DNA from: Pochonia chlamydosporia 170
Taxonomy: Eukaryota; Ascomycota; Sordariomycetes; Hypocreales; Clavicipitaceae
Length of the DNA stretch: 64,000 nucleotides
Direction of reading: 5' to 3'
Assembly (NCBI RefSeq): GCF_001653235.2
Contig: NW_019154056.1
Coordinates: 124,001 to 188,000, forward strand
This document shows, one piece after another, positions 1 to 11,072 of the stretch. The notes under the pieces are model-generated. The model made no database searches, had not been told where the DNA came from, and saw nothing but the letters and a program-made list of their open reading frames with translations. Position 1 is the first letter of the stretch. Each line of letters starts with the position of its first letter. The translations under genes and the position numbers were made by a program.

Positions 1-86
1 AAGTTATGCTGTTGTCCACTATACCAGGTCTGCTAGCAGAGTCGACAGAGACACCACTATCCGACAACTATTAACGTGAATGCATA

Positions 87-320
87 ATGAGCCGCCCACC
101 AGAGCGAGCCGCCCCACCCTACCACGAAATTGGAACTAACCATCTACAAACACAAATTTCTCCACCGAAAAATATGGAAACCTTACCTGCAGAGAGTCAC
201 ATAATGCTAGCTGCTGAAGCTATCAAACAGAACCCCAAACTAAGCGTTCGAGCCGCTTCAAAGATCTATACAGTCCCACGAAGCACGCTTAAGGATCGCA
301 TGAAGGGCAGACCTGCGTAT
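87..320 (+). pseudogene. pogo/Fot1-like transposase, N-terminal fragment
   Basis: The translation has an HTH_psq-type DNA-binding segment (residues about 40-75, LAAEAIKQNPKLSVRAASKI followed by YTVPRSTLKDRMKGRP). It resembles the start of the full pogo transposase at 13922, where an alanine-rich AIQARQQD...SARAAARTYNV...LTRRSKG pattern occupies the same place. In pogo transposases this domain binds the terminal inverted repeats. Homology stops abruptly near 318 and runs into an AT-rich repeat; no DDE catalytic part follows. I read it as a truncated relic rather than a domesticated gene, because the remaining frame is short and ends in low-complexity sequence. Confidence 0.55.
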
Positions 321-386
321 TTGGATACGATATATCGATATCAACTCTGCTATTTGGATATATCGATATTGATGTATTGTCGGATA
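319..386. repeat. short direct repeat rich in TATCGATAT palindromes
   Basis: Two tandem, imperfect copies of a unit starting TATTTGGATA and containing ATATCGATAT occupy this stretch. The unit is self-complementary. It marks the point where the pogo fragment loses homology, so it may be the end of another element that inserted or recombined here. Confidence 0.4.
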
Positions 387-3254
387 AAACTGCCTCTGTT
401 GATAGAACAAGCAAACTTGGAGTAATTGCTAGATGTCATAAAATCATAGATATCCGGAGATGAGAGGCTAGCCAACCACCTGGAATTTTATCAGAAGGCT
501 GGTAGTTGTGCTTCTGAAATCAGATAAATGACGTGAATCCCTCTGGCAAGAGAAGCACAACGAGCAGGAAAAACAAGAATAATGATTTTGAAAACGAGCT
601 TAGTTAGCAATGAGTCTCATAACGTGGCAAATCTTCCAAATAAGGCAACTGCAGCAATTTCCTTTGTAAAGCAATTGTTCCTCAGATAATCTTAATACAA
701 TCGGCACCTTCAGCTCAGTGCAGCTCATCTTATGCCATCCTACAGTGGTCTAACACACCAAGCTTAGCCCATGTTCACAGTAACATTTCTACGTTTGCGC
801 TTTTTAATGCAGCATATCAAGCTAACAGAAGATCTGACTATTATCCCTGGCGTTGATGTCCGAGTCGCTACTTGAGTTGGGTAAATCGACATCTCGTGCC
901 GCTACATCTCGAGTAGTACGAGGCGAATAGTACGAGTTGCTCTTGGTGCAGAACTAGCTGTTTTATGTTTGCACAGAACTCGATTTGTTTGCATGACTGG
1001 ACGACAATCGGGCAGAAGATCCCCTGTGAATCGGGCAATGAGAGAGTCTTGATTCCTACATAAAACAGTGGAATCATACGAGAACTAAATACTTCGGAAT
1101 ACTGCTACCTGCAAGGCAGAATTATGAGAATTGCTGTTGCCTTTCAGGCAATAGCATACTGCGCTTGCTTTGAATGAGCGACTTGATCTTGATAGAAGTC
1201 GTGTTGGTTCGTGGCGTCGACCATGCTGAACATACCCGTGAACAACCAGAATCGTGACACCGTCAACCGAAATCGCAGAGAGTGACTGGCCGGAGCACAT
1301 TGCTGCCACAAGAGCAACGTTGCTCGTTAGCCGACTGCAACCGCTCGAATTGCGAAAAGCCAGAATGTCGACTCGTGCGCTGGCAATTGCGCATGAAGAG
1401 TACAACGCTCACCAATCGGATCGTTGATCAGCCTGTTGATGCTCTGCATCCGCTTCCTGTGGCCACCGCAATCCTTTGCTTCCCGGGCTGCAGCGATCCC
1501 AAATGGCATCGAGTACTCGTCAGAATTGACTCGACCCTGCGCCTTGTATTACGCGAGGGGCGAGACGGATAACTATCCAATCTTCCATGGCACGATAATG
1601 GCCGATCCCCAGCTCCAGAACAAATACAAAATGTTGGATTAGAGTGCATAATCAACTAAAGCAGGCGACTAATTAACACCCCAGCTGTGCGAAAGGCAGA
1701 AGCACAAGGAAATTGTTCCATGTACCGCAAAGCCCCCTGAATCTTTCCTTCCATGTTAACATACCGTAAGGCCGAAAGGTGGCTGAAAAAGGCACGTAAT
1801 TTCCATTGAGGTGCCAAAAGTGGTTATATGGGTGATCTGGTTACGTGAGTGTCCAGCACCAACTTAGGTTGGTGCCAGTGAGGGAGACGTGCCGAACCCC
1901 GAACGTATTTCGCAGTGGCATGGGTTTCCTGGTCGTCAATTTCTTTCTTAGCTTACAACAATGCTGGCTTGCGTATGAATCGAGGCCTGCCAAGAACGTA
2001 ATGATCTGCGATGCAGCCGCTCACAAACCTTGACAACGTAACTATCGTTCCCGGCATAGCTGCAGATCCGGCCTGCAACATTTTGGGGATCCTAGTCCGT
2101 AGCTTTTGTATGGTGCGTCTACTGAATTCTATCATAGTGCCTTCCTGATTGACCCTGCATTCACCCGTTCAACTGTTCCATCCGGCAAGGATTTCCCCCA
2201 TGCGAACTCGAGTCAGAGGCGCAGCAAAATTACCTGATTCCCCACAGCCACATTGCCATATTTGGTTACAACACAAAAGCTTCACCAAACCAGGCTGAGA
2301 GTCTATCAATATCTCTCTGCGCACGCCGCAGGTGTGTGTGTATATGGGGTTTTTTCTTGTTCTCTACTCCAACCCATTTCCTATACATCGCCAGTGACTT
2401 CCACCCTTGCCCCTTTCTTTATATCCGTTTACTGACGTTGTTGAATGCCTACGCTCCCTACGCTACCTAACACCAGCTGCAGCCTCCCCTCATCTGGCAC
2501 CTGAACAGCTCCCTTCTGATCTCTCTAGCTCTCTTCGCCCCTAGGCAAATAAAGTTGCTAGATTCCTCCCCATCCATCCAGGAACACACTCTCAGGTCTG
2601 TTCTATACTGGATTAAAAACCAAGCTTCACTCTCGGTACGATGTTACTGTTCTAGGAGCTAGCTGCGTATCGTATGAGGGCAAACCCGAACACCTCTGAT
2701 ACCTCAGACTGATCAAGGAATTTTGGCCCGCTGCCGAAAGTCAAGACATAATCTGCTCCTCTGGGAGTCTTGGATCCATTTATGCGCAATCATATTTGTG
2801 TGACCTGAGTTTAACAGACCGCCTTTCTACATCTCCAGATTATTTCTTCCCTCGGGCATTGTCAAGCTACTCCCCCTCTTAGTAAACCTTGTATACGATC
2901 CACTGTCGAGTCTAGCTTTCGCTATCAACCGCCTCCGTTCTAGTCGATCTGGTGGCAGATTGCGGCGTGTAGATGGAACCATACAAATTCAAACTGTTTT
3001 TGGTACAGGGATGCGCAACGGACCGGAAATTTAGTAGTACGAGATTCCAGCGGCAAAAGCAAGAGGCAATACGTTTCAATACTGTGCTAGCAAAGAATTG
3101 ATTCGTGGCGGATTTCCTGGCTAAGACATACAAGAGTTGATCTGTTGGCTACCAGGAAAACAATAAACAAAGAGAGTACGTCAGCTGCAGCCAAATATTT
3201 GTAGGAGAATTAATGCTTCTAACAGCGCATCGTTAGGTGCTATTACGTGTTGAG
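387..3254. other. 2.9 kb without a recognisable gene
   Basis: Only short overlapping open frames on both strands, none with a recognisable domain or a consistent exon structure. A stretch at about 430-500 resembles 16255-16320 (shared pattern GGCTAGCCAACCACCTG versus GGCTGGCCAACTACCTG), so at least part is an old dispersed repeat. The 2320-2450 stretch is pyrimidine-rich with a GTGTGTGTAT run. Confidence 0.5.
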
Positions 3255-4358
3255 ATGCGTTCGGCTATCTTGTTGCAAGAAACAGAGAAGACACTACTCA
3301 AGTCTGGAGCGAATTGCATTTCTACCTCAACCAAAATGGAAGTGGTTGATTTGCTTCCCGCTGAGGAACAACGATTGGTTTGGTATGAAACGGAGCGAAA
3401 ATTTTGGTACAAATTTGACAATGAGACCGATGTCAAAAAGCAAGAGTCGGAGCAAACATATAAAGCGAGGGAGGCGGAGGCGAGAGCCGATCTCGGCATC
3501 TTAACCAAGCACCGAGCACAACTCACTGAAAGACAAGAGCGCCTTTTTAAGGAGCTTACACAAGTCGATGAGGAGCTTGCTCAAGTTGTCGAAGAACGTA
3601 ACGACAGAGTCACGAAATTGAATAATCTGAAACAAACTCACCGGCAAAGCGAACGTGATGCACTGGAGGAACGCAGGAAAATCGCGAACAGAATGAAAAG
3701 ATTCTTTAGGATCAAACGAGGAGAGGATCCAAATACACCTTCTGGACAACACCGCTACCATTTACGCAGAAAAAGTATCCAGGGAGCATTCGGAGGTGCA
3801 GGGCTTGTTCCATTTGAACCAAAAAGTGACTTATTGCGGCTAGATGTGAGGCTACGGACGCCATCGCCAGTTGATGAGGCACTTGATCTACCAAACAGGT
3901 GGGCTCCAAAGACCTGAAATAACCCAACCGAGGCAACTTCACAGGCTAACTATATTAAAAGACGGATAAGCCACTACCTAGGAAGCTCGCCAACCTCAAT
4001 TTTAGACCCTGTGGATCAAATTACGAGGGGAACATGCAGAATGATGCATAAGATGGCTCCCTTAAAGGCTGAAGTTGAACAGCTTCGAACGGCAAATGCA
4101 CTACTAAGCAAGCAGCGTAGAGCTAAGAAAACGCATCTACGCCAAGGCTGTATGATTATTGCTGAGGGACAATCTCTTCGGGGCCAGAATGATGCGGAAG
4201 AGCAGATGAGGCAGGAAGATCGCCTGAAAAGGGGTCGGAAGCCGCTGGATGAGCGGCAGGGTCGGCGATGTGGTACGTGCGGCAAGACTGGTCATAATGC
4301 GCGAACTTGTCAGATTGACGTGGAAACGTCTAATGAAGAGAACAGCAGTAAAAATTAA
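3255..4358 (+). pseudogene. coiled-coil frame fused to a pogo transposase C-terminus
   Basis: One frame runs from an ATG at 3255 (a second ATG at 3336) through a highly charged region of about 150 residues with heptad-like E/K/L spacing, predicted coiled coil. It then passes without interruption into the pogo transposase C-terminal region at about 3765 (IQGAFGGAGLVPFEPKS, closely matching IQGAFRGAGLIPFNPKS at about 15000). A TGA at 3915-3917 interrupts the pogo part; the same frame resumes and ends at 4358 with a CCHC zinc knuckle (CGTCGKTGHNARTC). The pogo part lacks the HTH and catalytic DDE regions. The coiled-coil part is not from the pogo transposase and I do not recognise its family. 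It may be a chance fusion made when a pogo remnant landed in a gene, or a decayed chimeric gene. Confidence 0.6.
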
Positions 4359-4384
4359 CTATTTTTCTTCGTTGTGGTTTTGTT

Positions 4385-4592
4385 GCTTCCACCGCCGTCT
4401 TTGGCGGCGGAGCCAGTAGCCTGCGAATGGCTTCAAACAGTGGCTGAAACAGACCTCACGTGAGCAGGCTTCAACACCAACACAGGCGTACGTTATCTAT
4501 AGCTAGATGAATTCAACAAGCATCAATCAACCAGTTACGAGTACCCCAAACCGCGTGATAATTATCACCCGAATAGAAGCCTTGCGCTTCCA
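4385..4592. mobile_element. possible 0.2 kb insertion in the pogo remnant's 3' flank
   Basis: The 3' flank of the pogo remnant matches that of the full pogo element (15584-15635) up to about 4388. The match resumes at about 4593 with a poly-T stretch followed by GTAAAATCT, versus GTAGAATCT in the full element. The intervening about 194 bp is bounded by GCTTCCA at 4385-4391 and 4586-4592, which would be a 7-bp target duplication. The inside begins with a CCGCC...GGCGG hairpin. No coding capacity. Confidence 0.35.
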
Positions 4593-4721
4593 ACAGGTTT
4601 TTTTTTTGTAAAATCTCTATAAGGTGATTGAAAGCGGCGAACTCACCATGCTGGCGCACCCACCATGCACCCACGTTAGCTAAACTTCAAGTAACTAACG
4701 TATTGTGTTATCTCAGCTCAT

Positions 4722-4770
4722 TCATTCATTCATTTATTACGCCCGGTGGAAAGTCCAAGAGGGCAACTAT
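4722..4770 (-). mobile_element. LINE 3'-end fragment
   Basis: A CATT repeat followed by TTATTACGCCCGGTGGAAAG resembles the reverse complement of the 3' terminus of the LINE at 33080-33130 (tail repeat, then TTTACGCCCGGAGGGA). This suggests the last tens of bases of a dead-on-arrival LINE copy inserted in minus orientation. It is short, so the support is only moderate. The rest of 4593-5150 shows nothing recognisable. Confidence 0.4.
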
Positions 4771-5150
4771 AAACCTATGGCGCATGTACATTCTTCAGCT
4801 TAGCCTTTGTCTCAATCAAGCCCATAACTCCTTATCATCCAGTTCCTGCTCTTTACAATTTGTACTGTTGCTTCGCCAGGGTTTCTCGTACTCTATCGAT
4901 TTGCACAGCGGGCTAGCTTGGGGCTTATTCCCCAAGTGTTCAGGATCCTATCTACGGCAGCTGAAGCGGCGTCTGCTGGTTTTAGCACGAGACGTTAATC
5001 TGTATCTGCAGAGGAAGCCCGTCTGACGCGCTTAGACGTTCCTTTGCCAGTGTCCGTCCGCATTCGGTTGCCCCGACGATCTATCTCCATGGCCTTCAAG
5101 CTCGGCTTCACTGTCCGTGTCGATCGTTTCGGCAGCTACTGGACAAGCTC

Positions 5151-7425
5151 ATGTTTGGACATTGGGCTAAGACGAAGGCGGCGCTCGACATGAGGCGGAT
5201 TGTGGACAGCTTGACGTTTGAAGGTTCAGGCCGGTCGTTCGCGACGAATCACAGAAACAAATGGCTGCAATCGGGCTATAAGCGAGTGGCGAAGCTGGGA
5301 AAAGAAAAGCTCTGGCGCGAAGGCAAGGGCAAGGGCAAGGGCTGGAGGCAAGCCGAAGTGGTGGAGTATCCCGCGCTGCTGCAACGATTTAAGCTTTGCA
5401 GGCTCTGCCACGAAAAAAGGAGTTATTCGACGGCTTTGTACGCCTCCTCTGGGACAGCTCATGCCGCGAGACACCTAGTCCGTCAGCACCAGATCGTTGA
5501 ATTTGGTGACAGGAGTCCATGCTTGGCGACTCCGTTCACCATAGCGGCCAAATCCGCGTCCTCTTCTGTACGCCCTTTGCCGCGACAGACTAGTCTAGGC
5601 TTTCAGCTCGCCTCCCACTTTGACGAAAGGTCATGGAAATCTCGTTTCGTGGACTGGGTCATCCTAGAGGATGTCACCTTCCGACAAGCATCAAGCGAGC
5701 GGCTACGGTGGTTGATTACGAACGGCGGGGAGGTTGCGAGTCAGCTACTTCCCGAGCATCACACAACAGTTTGTTCGTGGATCCGTCAAGCCTCGGCGGC
5801 AGATTATCTTTAATCTCGTCAAGGACGCAAAGAGTTGCGTCCACCTTAGCTTTGATCTCTGGACTGCTTCCAACGGGTTCCACTACATTGGCGTTCTTGG
5901 CCACTTTGTGGATAGCCAGGGCAAAAAACGTGATGTCCTTCTTGGACTGCCGCGCCTAGTTGGGCCACACTCTGGTGAGAATATGGCCTCGTATATCAAG
6001 GAGGTAATCGAGAAATACGAAATAGGTTCCAAACTCGGATATTTCATGCTTGATAATGCCGAAAGTAACGACACTTGCCTAGAGACGCTTGCGAGGTGGT
6101 TCCCAATGGACACGAGCCGGCGTCGACTGCGTTGCGTAGGCCACATTATCAATCTGGTTGTCCGCGCTGTCATCTTTGGGTCAAACGTCAGTAAGTTCGA
6201 GGCGGAGCTTCGTGGGGCTACGGACGAATTTAGTTTCGAGATTTGGGCCAGGAAGGGGGCTATCGGCAGACTCCACAACCTTTCCACCTATATCCGACGG
6301 ACGGACCAGCGACGACAGGTGCTTCGGCGTTTACAGACCGAGCTCGCCGGGGACGACGCAATATTTACATTGGAGATTGTTGTTGATGGCAAGACACGCT
6401 GGAACTCCATTTACGATATGATCAATCGTGGTATGCTTACATGGCCGGACATCTCCATTAGACATCCGCTGACATAGTATTGGCTTCTCCTAGCACTGGA
6501 ATTGCGCAGTGCCATAGAGCTCTATCAATCTCGCTGGCAAAAGCCCAAACATGATCCCGTCCACCGTGACTTAACTAAGGATTTTCTCAACGCTGCGGAT
6601 TGGGCTGAACTAGAGCGCTTCCGTGACTTCCTAAAGCCGTTTTACATCCTTACGAAGACGATGGAGGGTAACGCCAACAATCCAGAGGCAGAGGGCGGGC
6701 ATGGTGCGGTGTGGGAGACCCTTAAGACAATGGACTATTTGTTCGTCAAATTTAAACAGGCCGCGGAGGAAACTCAGTTCGAGGAGCCGTCCCATGTTAA
6801 GTCGGGAATTGATTGCGGATGGACGAAGCTTGAAGACTATTACCTCAAAACGGACCGTACGCCAGTCTACCGAGCGGCATTAGCGCTTCACCCATCTTAT
6901 GGGTATGACTACTTTGAGAGGCACTGGAAAATTGTGATGGATAAGCCGTTGTGGTACAGCGACATGCAGTCTGCTGTGGGTAGCATGTTCGATGAATATG
7001 TACGACAGGCTGACGTCGAAACCCAAGCTCAAGTGGATATTTTTGACGACGAAGCTGATGAGATCGAAGCCGATATTAATGACTACAGTTCATTTGGGAA
7101 ATGGTCAATCCGCTCTTTGAATACACAGCGAAAGAAGGTCAAGGCAACTAGCGAGCTTGATCTATTCCAGACACGGCCAATTTACCCCCAAGATCTCGAC
7201 GTTGCCAACCCTCTTGAATGGTGGAACCAACATCAGTTGGAATATCCAGTTTTGTATCGAATGGCGCTCGACCTGTTCTCAATTCCTGGCATGAGTGCTG
7301 AATGTGAGAGGGTGTTCAGTCAGACAAAAAAGATGATCACGGATGAGCGCAATCAGCTAGCGCCTGAGGTGGTTGAGGCGGATCAACTCCAAAAGCACTG
7401 GCTAATGAGAGGGCTGGTAGCGTAG
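5151..7425 (+). pseudogene. hAT transposase, one intron, one frameshift
   Basis: A class II cut-and-paste transposase of the hAT superfamily. The first 220 residues include a BED-type zinc finger (CRLC at about 84, with downstream histidines to about 114). The catalytic core follows with HLSFDLWTASN (first Asp), a LDNAESND region and TRWNS, and the C-terminal dimerisation domain is present (EYPVLYRMALDLFSIPGMSA, then ECERVFS). An intron at 6431-6493 (GTATGC, CTGAC branch, CTAG end; 63 nt) removes the only in-frame stop, giving DMINRALELRSAIELYQSRW across the junction. A single +1 shift near 5780-5795 separates the BED half from the core; there is no room there for an intron, so I call it a frameshift. 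Apart from that the protein looks complete and could be recently dead. Confidence 0.85.
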
Positions 7426-7512
7426 TAATGAATGTTTATGGACCTAATGAGATTTATTCGGACGGTTATAATCCCATTGTAGCAGCACGGTAGAATTTCG
7501 GGATCAGACTAT

Positions 7513-7637
7513 CAGACCTAGACAGACCGGCTTGTTCAAGTCAGACAGTCCTAGACCGACAGACCGGGAGCCTCGACAAGGCCAGACCGACAGACCGAAG
7601 GGGCCGGTCTGGGTCTGTCGGTCTGTTAGCCACACTG
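7513..7637. repeat. hAT right end with CAGACC subterminal repeats
   Basis: Clustered AGACCGACAGACCG and CAGACC motifs on both strands precede a terminal GTTAGCCACACTG. Such subterminal motif clusters are typical transposase-binding regions of hAT elements. The end at 7637 is set by where homology to the B56 gene begins on the other side. A clear left terminal repeat and an 8-bp target duplication were not found; a weak candidate is CAGTGGCTGAAACAGACC at 4438. Confidence 0.5.
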
Positions 7638-8350
7638 TTACTAAGTATCGTAGGCTTGTGCAGTGGTAGCAAAACGCGGGTTAGGACGGTTTTATACTCC
7701 TCGTTCAAAGGCATGACGAGGTCGTATACGATGGTGCCAAGGATTTCGAGAAATTCAGCAACACCGTTGAACCTCTCGGATTCGTAGATAAACTGAAGGA
7801 GCATCTGGTTGATGGATTGTCGGATGAAGCATCGTAGGCTGAGGAACCTGTCATATAGCGTGGCCTTTAACAAACCTCGCTCACGGGGATCTTCAGAATC
7901 AAAAAGTTGCAAGAGCTGGAGCACGAAGTTTTGGTCGATGTACGCCCTAGCCGTCTTGATGTCGAAATCATGACTCTCCATGACCCCCAGGAATAATTCA
8001 TATACTGCCTTAATGTGTGGCCAAGCAACCTCCAGAGTTGGCTCGTCCTCAACATCGAAGAGTTCGGGCTGGCGGTATGTTGGTGGCTGTATTGTTCGAA
8101 AAACGTTTCTGCCGAACATGTCGACGACTTGCTCGTAGATGGAGTTTGCTAGGACATGCTCTTTGCTAGCAACGTGGTCCCTTAGCTCATACAAGGCAAG
8201 TCGCTTGATGTCTTTGGACTTGACATCACAAGTTATATCGGTAAAGTCAAATATGACATTGCACTGGTCGATCTTTGCTTTGAACAGCGCCGGCCATTGG
8301 TTCGAGGACACCTCGTGGAAGCCTGGGAGCTTCCTGAGATCTTGCTGCAT
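7638..8350 (-). pseudogene. truncated B56-type PP2A regulatory subunit
   Basis: The frame matches the B56 (PR61/RTS1) core almost end to end: LRKLPGFHEVSSNQWPALF, CNVIFDFTD, EPTLEVAWPHIKAVYE, YIDQNFVLQLLQLFDSEDPR and ERFNGVAEFLEILG. B56 subunits are HEAT-like scaffolds that direct PP2A phosphatase to substrates. The ATG at 8350 lies only a few residues before the conserved core, so a usual N-terminal extension is missing. After LLPLHKPTILS the protein runs straight into the hAT right end, losing roughly the C-terminal half. The loop after LKATL is a few residues shorter than in typical B56. No remaining B56 sequence lies on the other side of the hAT. It is probably a dead duplicate, since fungi normally keep one full-length B56 gene elsewhere. 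Confidence 0.8.
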
Positions 8351-8362
8351 GGAGATGTCCAC

Positions 8363-10540
8363 GTAGCTAAGGTGCCGTCACTTCCCCGTTGGGAGGGTAT
8401 CGTGTCTCGAGACAGTACTCCTCGTGAATTAAAGGCGAACTGTGGGCAGCCTGCTACAACACTCAGCGGTGCCGTGTCCCTTAGCCGGCTTCGGCTGGCA
8501 AGTGCAACGATCAGGAGAGCGACAAGATCTTCGTTCTAGCCTATGTCGCCGGCACGGCGACATAAAGCGGCCACGAGTTGGGTGTTGACGCTAGGATTGT
8601 CCGTTGGACAGACGGAGCGAGAATTGGCGGAGATGTGGCGATGGGGGATTTGCATTGGGCGTTTGGTGGCTGTCTCCTGTGCCAATAGTCCTGCTCCAAA
8701 CACGCACCCATAGGAAACAAGCTGGATTCAGATTCCGTAGCGTGAACCTATACTTGGTAAACAGGCGTGCTAGATGTAATTTACACCGTATTATCACGGC
8801 TACAACTATCAAGGATGGTTGAAGCTGAAACGGCAAGATTTATTGGAAATCACCTTGCCACTCTGATGCTCTACAATTGACTGGTATGCCATACCTCAAG
8901 CCTCACATGGATGGTGGGTCTAGCAGGCTGTCTGTGTTCCGTTGGCCGCATTTCATGCGAGGCATGCCAGTCATGGCCGACCTGAAACAAATCTAATAGT
9001 TATTCTGCTGCGAACACATAAACCAAATATGTGAGAAACTCACTCCTCCTTCCATGCGAGCAATTATGGACTCCGTGTGGACCCTAAAGTGTCTTCGTCA
9101 ATTCTGAAGCTGGGCAGAGGCTGGTTATCTAAACCCCTTTCCCAAGAATTAACCATAATATCGGGAACTCCGAGACTGGCACGGGCGTACTTATTATTCA
9201 GCAGGTTATACACACCATATCCTATACATCGGATATAATCCAGAGCCTATTACGCCTGTCCGCCCCAGGGTAGGCCATGCGGGCTGCGTCTGTGGCGCCG
9301 CGCTAGGTCGATTCGCTTTCGGAAACCCGGATTCTTTCCCCACTTCTCATATGGGTTGCCAGGTACTAAGCCCAGAAGGTCTCGAGGCCAGGGGGACCAA
9401 ACTTTGGCCACGTCACCCGACAGGGCTAAATCGGGACTTTTCCTTGCCTAGACAGGAAAAGTGGCCTGTCATCTTAGAAGTCTTCCCCCTGCTGTGCTCC
9501 ACATTATGGGGGTGTGAGCTTGAGCCACCCCTGCACGTTGACGTCGCTGCAGTCTAATTTGTCCTAGTCGCAGCTGGAACTAGATCTCGACCCAAGCCAT
9601 TGTAGATGATTCTCGGTGTCTCGTGGGCAGGTGAGCTGATTCAAGGGTGTTACAATAACCCTCCAAGGAACCATGTCCAGCCCTGTTCCAAATTGGCTAA
9701 ATTTGCACAGCCGCAGCGGTTGGCAGCTGCCTATCTTGGTCAATCACGATGGTTGGCAAACATGAACTTTGCCGCGAAATTACACTCGAACCCCTACAGC
9801 ACACAAGGTGCCACACCGACCTGAGTTTCCCCGTCACGAAGTGTCGCTTACTCGCTTGAGGACGTAGTTCCATTACTGGCTAAGCGTTGTTGTCTCAGGG
9901 CCTTCAGGCCCATTCTCTACGAATATCGGGCACCCCGGAACACCCCACGTGGCTCAGACCAGGCCACGCCGCTAACTTATACTTCGACACGACGAAGACA
10001 CAACGAAATTCGCAGCCACCCATGTTGTCAATCCCAATACTCCATCGCGGCTGGTTCCCGAGCCAAGCCGGGCTCATAATTCCCGCTGGTGTTTTCGGCT
10101 AATCAGCTCCAAAATCGTGTGGGATGGTTCATAAAAAGCAACCGTTGAGATCCTCAACCCTGGGACAGTTCTACTCTCCATTGTCCCAGGCTAGTCACCA
10201 GCTTCGCGGGTGGACGTTATGGAGTTTGCCACCGACTTATCTGACGCCGGTTCATCTACTATCCAACCGCTGCAGCGGACTTTCCTCGCACAAGATCGCC
10301 ATATGCATTATACATCCGATGTCGCATGCAACATATCAGAATTGTAAAGTTGCGGGAGCATCTACGCTTTGTTTTGCAGGCAAGGGAGTTGATGGCAACA
10401 ACAGTTCAGTGCTCGATTGCCACGTGTGTAGTTTCATACAGTTTCACATCGTGGCTATCCAGCACGGCCTTGGTTGGAGTGTTTGAAGTCATGGTTTGGG
10501 ATGCTAGATTTTCAAGCCCAATAATTTAGCTCCAGCAGTT
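8363..10540. other. 2.2 kb without a recognisable gene
   Basis: No domain or exon structure recognised on either strand. The open frames at 9351-9557, 9606-9824 and 10124-10486 overlap in different frames and lack any recognisable motif. Confidence 0.5.
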
Positions 10541-10674
10541 GAACAATGAGGTTCACGTGCAATATATGGGATGTATTGTCGTATTGCCACTATATTGGGT
10601 TCTTGGAAATACAATACAATATGGATCAATGCCATACTGCGTAATACAATATGTCCCGCTTAGCAATACAATAA
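10541..10674. repeat. AT-rich flank with repeated AATACAATA motifs
   Basis: Several copies of ATACAATA/TGTATTG occur just outside the left MULE end. Related strings are seen at about 29370-29400. Function unknown; probably part of an older element that served as the MULE target. Confidence 0.35.
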
Positions 10675-10729
10675 GAGTATTACTATTTGCAAAGATATAA
10701 ATCTCTATTTGCAAAGATACATGTCTCAC
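10675..10729. repeat. MULE left terminal inverted repeat
   Basis: Begins GAGTATTACTATTTGC and is a perfect inverted match to the right repeat over its full length once the pogo insertion is ignored. It contains two copies of CTATTTGCAAAGATA, 20 bp apart, which look like paired transposase-binding sites. Confidence 0.9.
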
Positions 10730-11072
10730 ACATGACTCACCAACTCCACCCTGGTCCCAGTCAAGGAATGTTGCGCAACGCAGGCACATGCCGTCGGCAT
10801 CGCCCAAACTAATCACGGCAATGTACAGCGCGACATACATGGCGTTAGGTACAACGCACTGCGGAACGCACGAGCTATTAGAACATTTATTCCATTATAT
10901 TTAAGTATCACATTTCTAGGGAATGTTTGGGTCGTAGAGCATCATGAAAATGATGGGTTCTGCCGGTGTCTGTTCCTGCCCATTGCTGCCACTCACCGTC
11001 CTCCTGTCTCTGACGCCTTTAAACCAAACTTGTTGCCGTGGTCCATCATGCAAGTCACGGTATAGCGGCCGG

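Noticed and set aside
4438..4455. Left terminal repeat of the hAT at 5151
   Set aside because: CAGTGGCTGAAACAGACC only loosely matches the inverse of the right end, lies inside another putative insertion, and has no matching 8-bp flank.
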